From Perlabentimonas sp964554585 (lineage in GTDB: Bacteria > Bacteroidota > Bacteroidia > Bacteroidales > Tenuifilaceae), in NCBI GenBank assembly GCA_964554585.1, contig CAZKPD010000109.1, positions 1 through 8,280 of the forward strand: DNA of 8,280 nt. The letters are read 5' to 3'. Position 1 is the stretch's first letter. Each line of letters opens with the position of its first letter. The notes beneath the pieces were generated by a model that searched no databases, was not told where the DNA came from, and was given only the letters and a program-made list of their open reading frames with translations. The translations under genes and the position numbers were made by a program. Shown in pieces: positions 5,607 through 8,280 of the stretch.

Positions 5607-7420
5607 TGAATAAAGAGCAGTTACAAAGAAATATGGCGACTATATGGTCCCTTATACAGGTAATGGGTTTAGAAAAACATATTGCTCTTTATCGATTTTT
5701 ACAGGAAAGAATAAATTACCCGGAAAGCTTTGTGGTTATGCTTGGAGAAACCGGAAGCGGTAAATCAACATTAATTAACGGTTTGTTGGGTCAGGCTATT
5801 CTTCCGACCAGCGCCTCTCCGACCACTGGTACCGTAGTAGAGGTAATGGATTCTTGGAAACAATTCCAGTCACCGTTTTATGCCGTAAATCGGGATGCCA
5901 CCCTGGAGATTATTGATAATGAAACCTTCGCCTATCTAGCTCAATTTCCGGATGAAGAACTTCAACGATTGCGACTACTTGTCGAGAAATTTCCCCATAA
6001 TCTCCAATACCTGAGACTTTTTGATACCCCTGGCTATGGTTCCATAAATGAAAAACATGACGAGATTCTAAAAGACTTTTTACCAAACAGTGATATTGTT
6101 ATATATGTTGTAATGTATAGAGTGGGTTTTCAAGAGGATGACCACTTCTTTATGCAGTATATCGGAGAGCTTGTAGACGAGTTTACTACGGTGTTACTGG
6201 TAATAAACCGCGTACCCGATAAAATATCGAGCTTTGATAAGAGGATAATGGAAATTAAGAAGTATGCTGAAGATTGCCTACACCGTGAACTCCCAACCTT
6301 TCTAGTGCCTACTGAAGCGCAAAATGAAGTACGATTACCAGCGGCTAACGAGCTTTGGGAACTGGTCAGTGCATTATTACAATCTCCGGATAGAGAACAA
6401 TTGTTGTTAAATGCTATGGCTCATTATCAAATTGACTTGTTAAGTGATTATGCCTTATATCTGGATAGCAAGATTTTAAAGGCCACAGCATCGCAGGAAG
6501 AGCAACGGGTCCTGTCTGAAGAAATCCAGCCGTTCCTTTCTCAAGAGGATAAAATTAAGGATTATATTGAGAAGAGTTTTTCTCAAATATCCGAAATCCT
6601 GGCTAGGATGATGAATAATGCCAGTAACTCCGTAAAACAAAAATGTCAGGCCGATATTTATAGTATGGGCAAATGGACCGAGAAAGATCAATGCTTAAGT
6701 TATATTCAGAACCATTCGATGCAATTTGCTGCCAGGCAGGAGGCTAAGCAAATATCTGATTATCTGGAAGATGAATTAAACAGAGTTGATGAGGAAGTAT
6801 ACTCTATGTTAAATACAGCGGTAGTGGATTTTGAACGAAGGGTTGCCCTGCGAACAAACATTTACCATCCTCTAGTATTGAAAATGAGCAAATATGCAAT
6901 GACCAGGGCGACAACACAGGGGCTTACTAATTATTTTGCGCGTTTTGGCGGTGCTGGCGGTGCTGGTGCTGGTGTTGCTAATGCTGCCAAAAAAGGTTTG
7001 AAAAATCTGGGTAAACTATTTGGTAAAACCTTTTCTCGTGATACCCACAATGCACTGGCTCAATTTTTGAAGAAAATAGGCGCAACATCTGCCAAGAGTC
7101 TGGCAGTTGCTGCTGTAGTTATTGTGGAAGGCGCCTTCTATTTATATGACTCGCTAACCTGGCAGAAAGACTTGGCTAAAAAAGTTGACGAGGCTGTGGA
7201 TATATGGGAAAGGAATTCTTTAGGAACACTGCTGCAGGATATGAAAGAATTAAAAGAGCATAATTTAGAAAAGCTAAGCGAGTATTTTAACGATTATCGG
7301 GATGCTTTTAAACCCGAAGATACAATTGATAATAGTTTCGATATTGAAGAAGCAAAGAGTATCCTCGACAAAGCAAATAATTTGATAAATACCATAGATC
7401 AACAATTGGAGGGATTATAG
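5606..7420 (+). CDS. Third dynamin-like GTPase (604 aa)
   Basis: The P-loop GETGSGKS is at residues 47-54. The switch threonines are in SPTTG (71-75), preceded by AILP. DTPG is at 140-143. G4 is NRVPD (201-205), one residue longer than the usual NKxD. A helical bundle covers about 265-440. Residues about 442-515 are Gly/Ala-rich and hydrophobic (FGGAGGAGAGVANAAKKG, then SLAVAAVVIVEGAFYLY), with basic residues between. This suits a membrane-contacting or membrane-inserting paddle. The C-terminus is again a charged helix. ATG 5606 overlaps the preceding stop, with AGAGGAGA at 5590-5597 as ribosome site. It shares the ILP-x(n)-T switch layout with the other two GTPases but is clearly diverged from them, so these look like hetero-partners and not a recent duplication. 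Paired dynamins that co-assemble on membranes are the known precedent. Confidence 0.9.
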   Translation: MNKEQLQRNMATIWSLIQVMGLEKHIALYRFLQERINYPESFVVMLGETGSGKSTLINGLLGQAILPTSASPTTGTVVEVMDSWKQFQSPFYAVNRDATLEIIDNETFAYLAQFPDEELQRLRLLVEKFPHNLQYLRLFDTPGYGSINEKHDEILKDFLPNSDIVIYVVMYRVGFQEDDHFFMQYIGELVDEFTTVLLVINRVPDKISSFDKRIMEIKKYAEDCLHRELPTFLVPTEAQNEVRLPAANELWELVSALLQSPDREQLLLNAMAHYQIDLLSDYALYLDSKILKATASQEEQRVLSEEIQPFLSQEDKIKDYIEKSFSQISEILARMMNNASNSVKQKCQADIYSMGKWTEKDQCLSYIQNHSMQFAARQEAKQISDYLEDELNRVDEEVYSMLNTAVVDFERRVALRTNIYHPLVLKMSKYAMTRATTQGLTNYFARFGGAGGAGAGVANAAKKGLKNLGKLFGKTFSRDTHNALAQFLKKIGATSAKSLAVAAVVIVEGAFYLYDSLTWQKDLAKKVDEAVDIWERNSLGTLLQDMKELKEHNLEKLSEYFNDYRDAFKPEDTIDNSFDIEEAKSILDKANNLINTIDQQLEGL

Positions 7421-7423
7421 AAT

Positions 7424-7906
7424 ATGGGTGAAGAAAGAGAAATGCTACCGCTAGTTGTATCCAGAAGAAACCCGGATACAAAACGGGAATATTACCCCGT
7501 TGAAAGCAGAGATGGCAATAATCAAGGTTCATTAAAAAGTATAGTAATAGAAAATGCTCCAGCTTTAATTGATCTGGCATCAGATAATCTGCCAAGAATA
7601 ATTAATCTAGCATCAGATATTGTAGAGATCTTTAGCATAGAAGTAAAGACCGAGTCAACCTTAGCAATCATGAGGGAAAATCGCGAACTGTTGCAAGCGG
7701 AAGCCGAGGCCTTTATCAAAAAGGAATGGGCGCGAAGAGAAACACAAAAAGGATTACATCAGGATATTAGCAATATTTTGCGTGACCTGACATCGGCGTT
7801 GGAACATGGAGGCCATAGCGATGAAGTTAAGAAGGAACTTATTCGAGCTTTTGACAATACGATTGAACGTCTTGTTTCATCTTCAAATCGGCTTAAAGGA
7901 GAATAA
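7424..7906 (+). CDS. Small helical protein with an internal 11-residue repeat, unknown function
   Basis: The product is 160 aa. The first ~35 residues are polar and probably disordered (VVSRRNPDTKREYYPVESRD). A helical region follows with two tandem 11-residue units sharing (I)xLASD, encoded by nearly identical 15-mers at 7572-7586 and 7605-7619. The remainder is charged helix. No enzyme motif, signal peptide or membrane segment is seen, and I do not recognise the family. ATG 7424 lies 3 bases after the GTPase stop, with GGAGGG at 7408-7413. The tight spacing suggests a partner or regulator of the third GTPase, which is inference only. Confidence 0.78.
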   Translation: MGEEREMLPLVVSRRNPDTKREYYPVESRDGNNQGSLKSIVIENAPALIDLASDNLPRIINLASDIVEIFSIEVKTESTLAIMRENRELLQAEAEAFIKKEWARRETQKGLHQDISNILRDLTSALEHGGHSDEVKKELIRAFDNTIERLVSSSNRLKGE

Positions 7907-7914
7907 ACGAGAAG

Positions 7915-8223
7915 ATGATCGATATGATTGCTGAAATAGTCCGGTTAATAAAGAACAAACAGTATTTGGAAGCTCAAAACAGAATTGATGCGGCGCATAA
8001 ACAGTTCTGTTGCAAAGAAGTCCAGGGCAGGCGTGACAAGGTAGATGCGCTGAACAAATCACTTGTCCAGATAAATACAATAATTTGCAAAATTGAACAA
8101 CAGTATAACGTAATTAAAGAATTGTCAACGGATGCAGTTATGGGGAGCTTAGACAGGTATTTATCTAGCCTTAAAAGAGAACGCAATAAACTTTTAGTAA
8201 TAAAAAAAACTTCCAAAATCTAA
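7915..8223 (+). CDS. Small helical/coiled-coil protein (102 aa), unknown function
   Basis: The product is a predicted helical hairpin: MIDMIAEIVRLIKNKQYLEAQ, then a heptad-like stretch (DALNKSLVQINTIICKIEQQY), ending in a basic tail (SSLKRERNKLLVIKK). Three cysteines occur (FCCKE and IICKI), with no metal-binding arrangement evident. It starts 8 bases after the preceding stop. AAAGGAG at 7895-7901 serves ATG 7915 at a rather long 13-base spacing, or GAGAAG immediately upstream contributes; ATG 7924 is an alternative start. It has the same strand and packing as the rest of the cassette and is the last gene in view. Function is not recognised. Confidence 0.7.
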   Translation: MIDMIAEIVRLIKNKQYLEAQNRIDAAHKQFCCKEVQGRRDKVDALNKSLVQINTIICKIEQQYNVIKELSTDAVMGSLDRYLSSLKRERNKLLVIKKTSKI

Positions 8224-8280
8224 AAAATTTCTCTTAACCATTTTGTTCAATGCGTAAAAGGCGTAACTCGTGATCTTGTT

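Noticed and set aside
6944..6988. GGTGCT-type microrepeat in the third GTPase as a satellite or CRISPR-like repeat
   Set aside because: It simply encodes a Gly/Ala-rich segment; units are 6 bp, irregular, and lack spacers.
8224..8280. A terminator or a further gene after the last small gene
   Set aside because: No stem followed by a T-run and no start with a ribosome site is visible in these 57 bases; the cassette may continue beyond the window.

Overview
The window is AT-rich DNA with strong purine-rich ribosome binding sites, some GTG starts and densely packed same-strand genes. This suggests a low-GC Firmicute, probably of the Clostridia, from a draft or metagenome assembly, because two 10-N scaffold gaps are present. 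The lineage is an inference from style; no marker gene is present.

Layout. Positions 1-74 hold the last 23 codons of an unidentified plus-strand gene. Positions 75-381 carry no gene I can support. They hold a terminator-like hairpin (162-184), an AT-rich palindrome (274-301) and a consensus TTGACA element (303-308) upstream of the first full gene. From 382 to 8223 there is one plus-strand cassette with no internal terminator: an 844-aa dynamin-like GTPase; a ~218-225-aa coiled-coil protein; a second dynamin-like GTPase of about 613 aa broken by assembly defects; a third of 604 aa; and two small helical proteins of 160 and 102 aa. Four junctions are overlapping or only a few bases apart (GTGA at 3601, TAATG at 5604, 3 nt at 7421, 8 nt at 7907). 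This points to one transcript with translational coupling. Positions 8224-8280 hold nothing I recognise.

Assembly problems. The second GTPase gene is split in three. Its first 31 codons lead into a 19-bp sequence that recurs identically and in frame after the first N gap. Between the copies sits a chimeric piece encoding the start of an Rrf2-family regulator. Removing 3694-3849 restores one reading frame. The second N gap (4187-4196) falls just before the DxPG motif, next to a G-rich, hairpin-forming stretch. A true gap length of 2 mod 3 bases joins the frames.

How the genes may work together. Three different dynamin-type GTPases, two with long Gly/Ala-rich hydrophobic segments and one without, sit beside coiled-coil partners. 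This looks like a membrane-remodelling or membrane-surveillance machine. Bacterial dynamins commonly work as adjacent hetero-partners, and some dynamin operons (Eleos/LeoABC-like) and DynA have anti-phage roles. A defence function here is a hypothesis; no nuclease, toxin or phage-associated gene is visible in the window.
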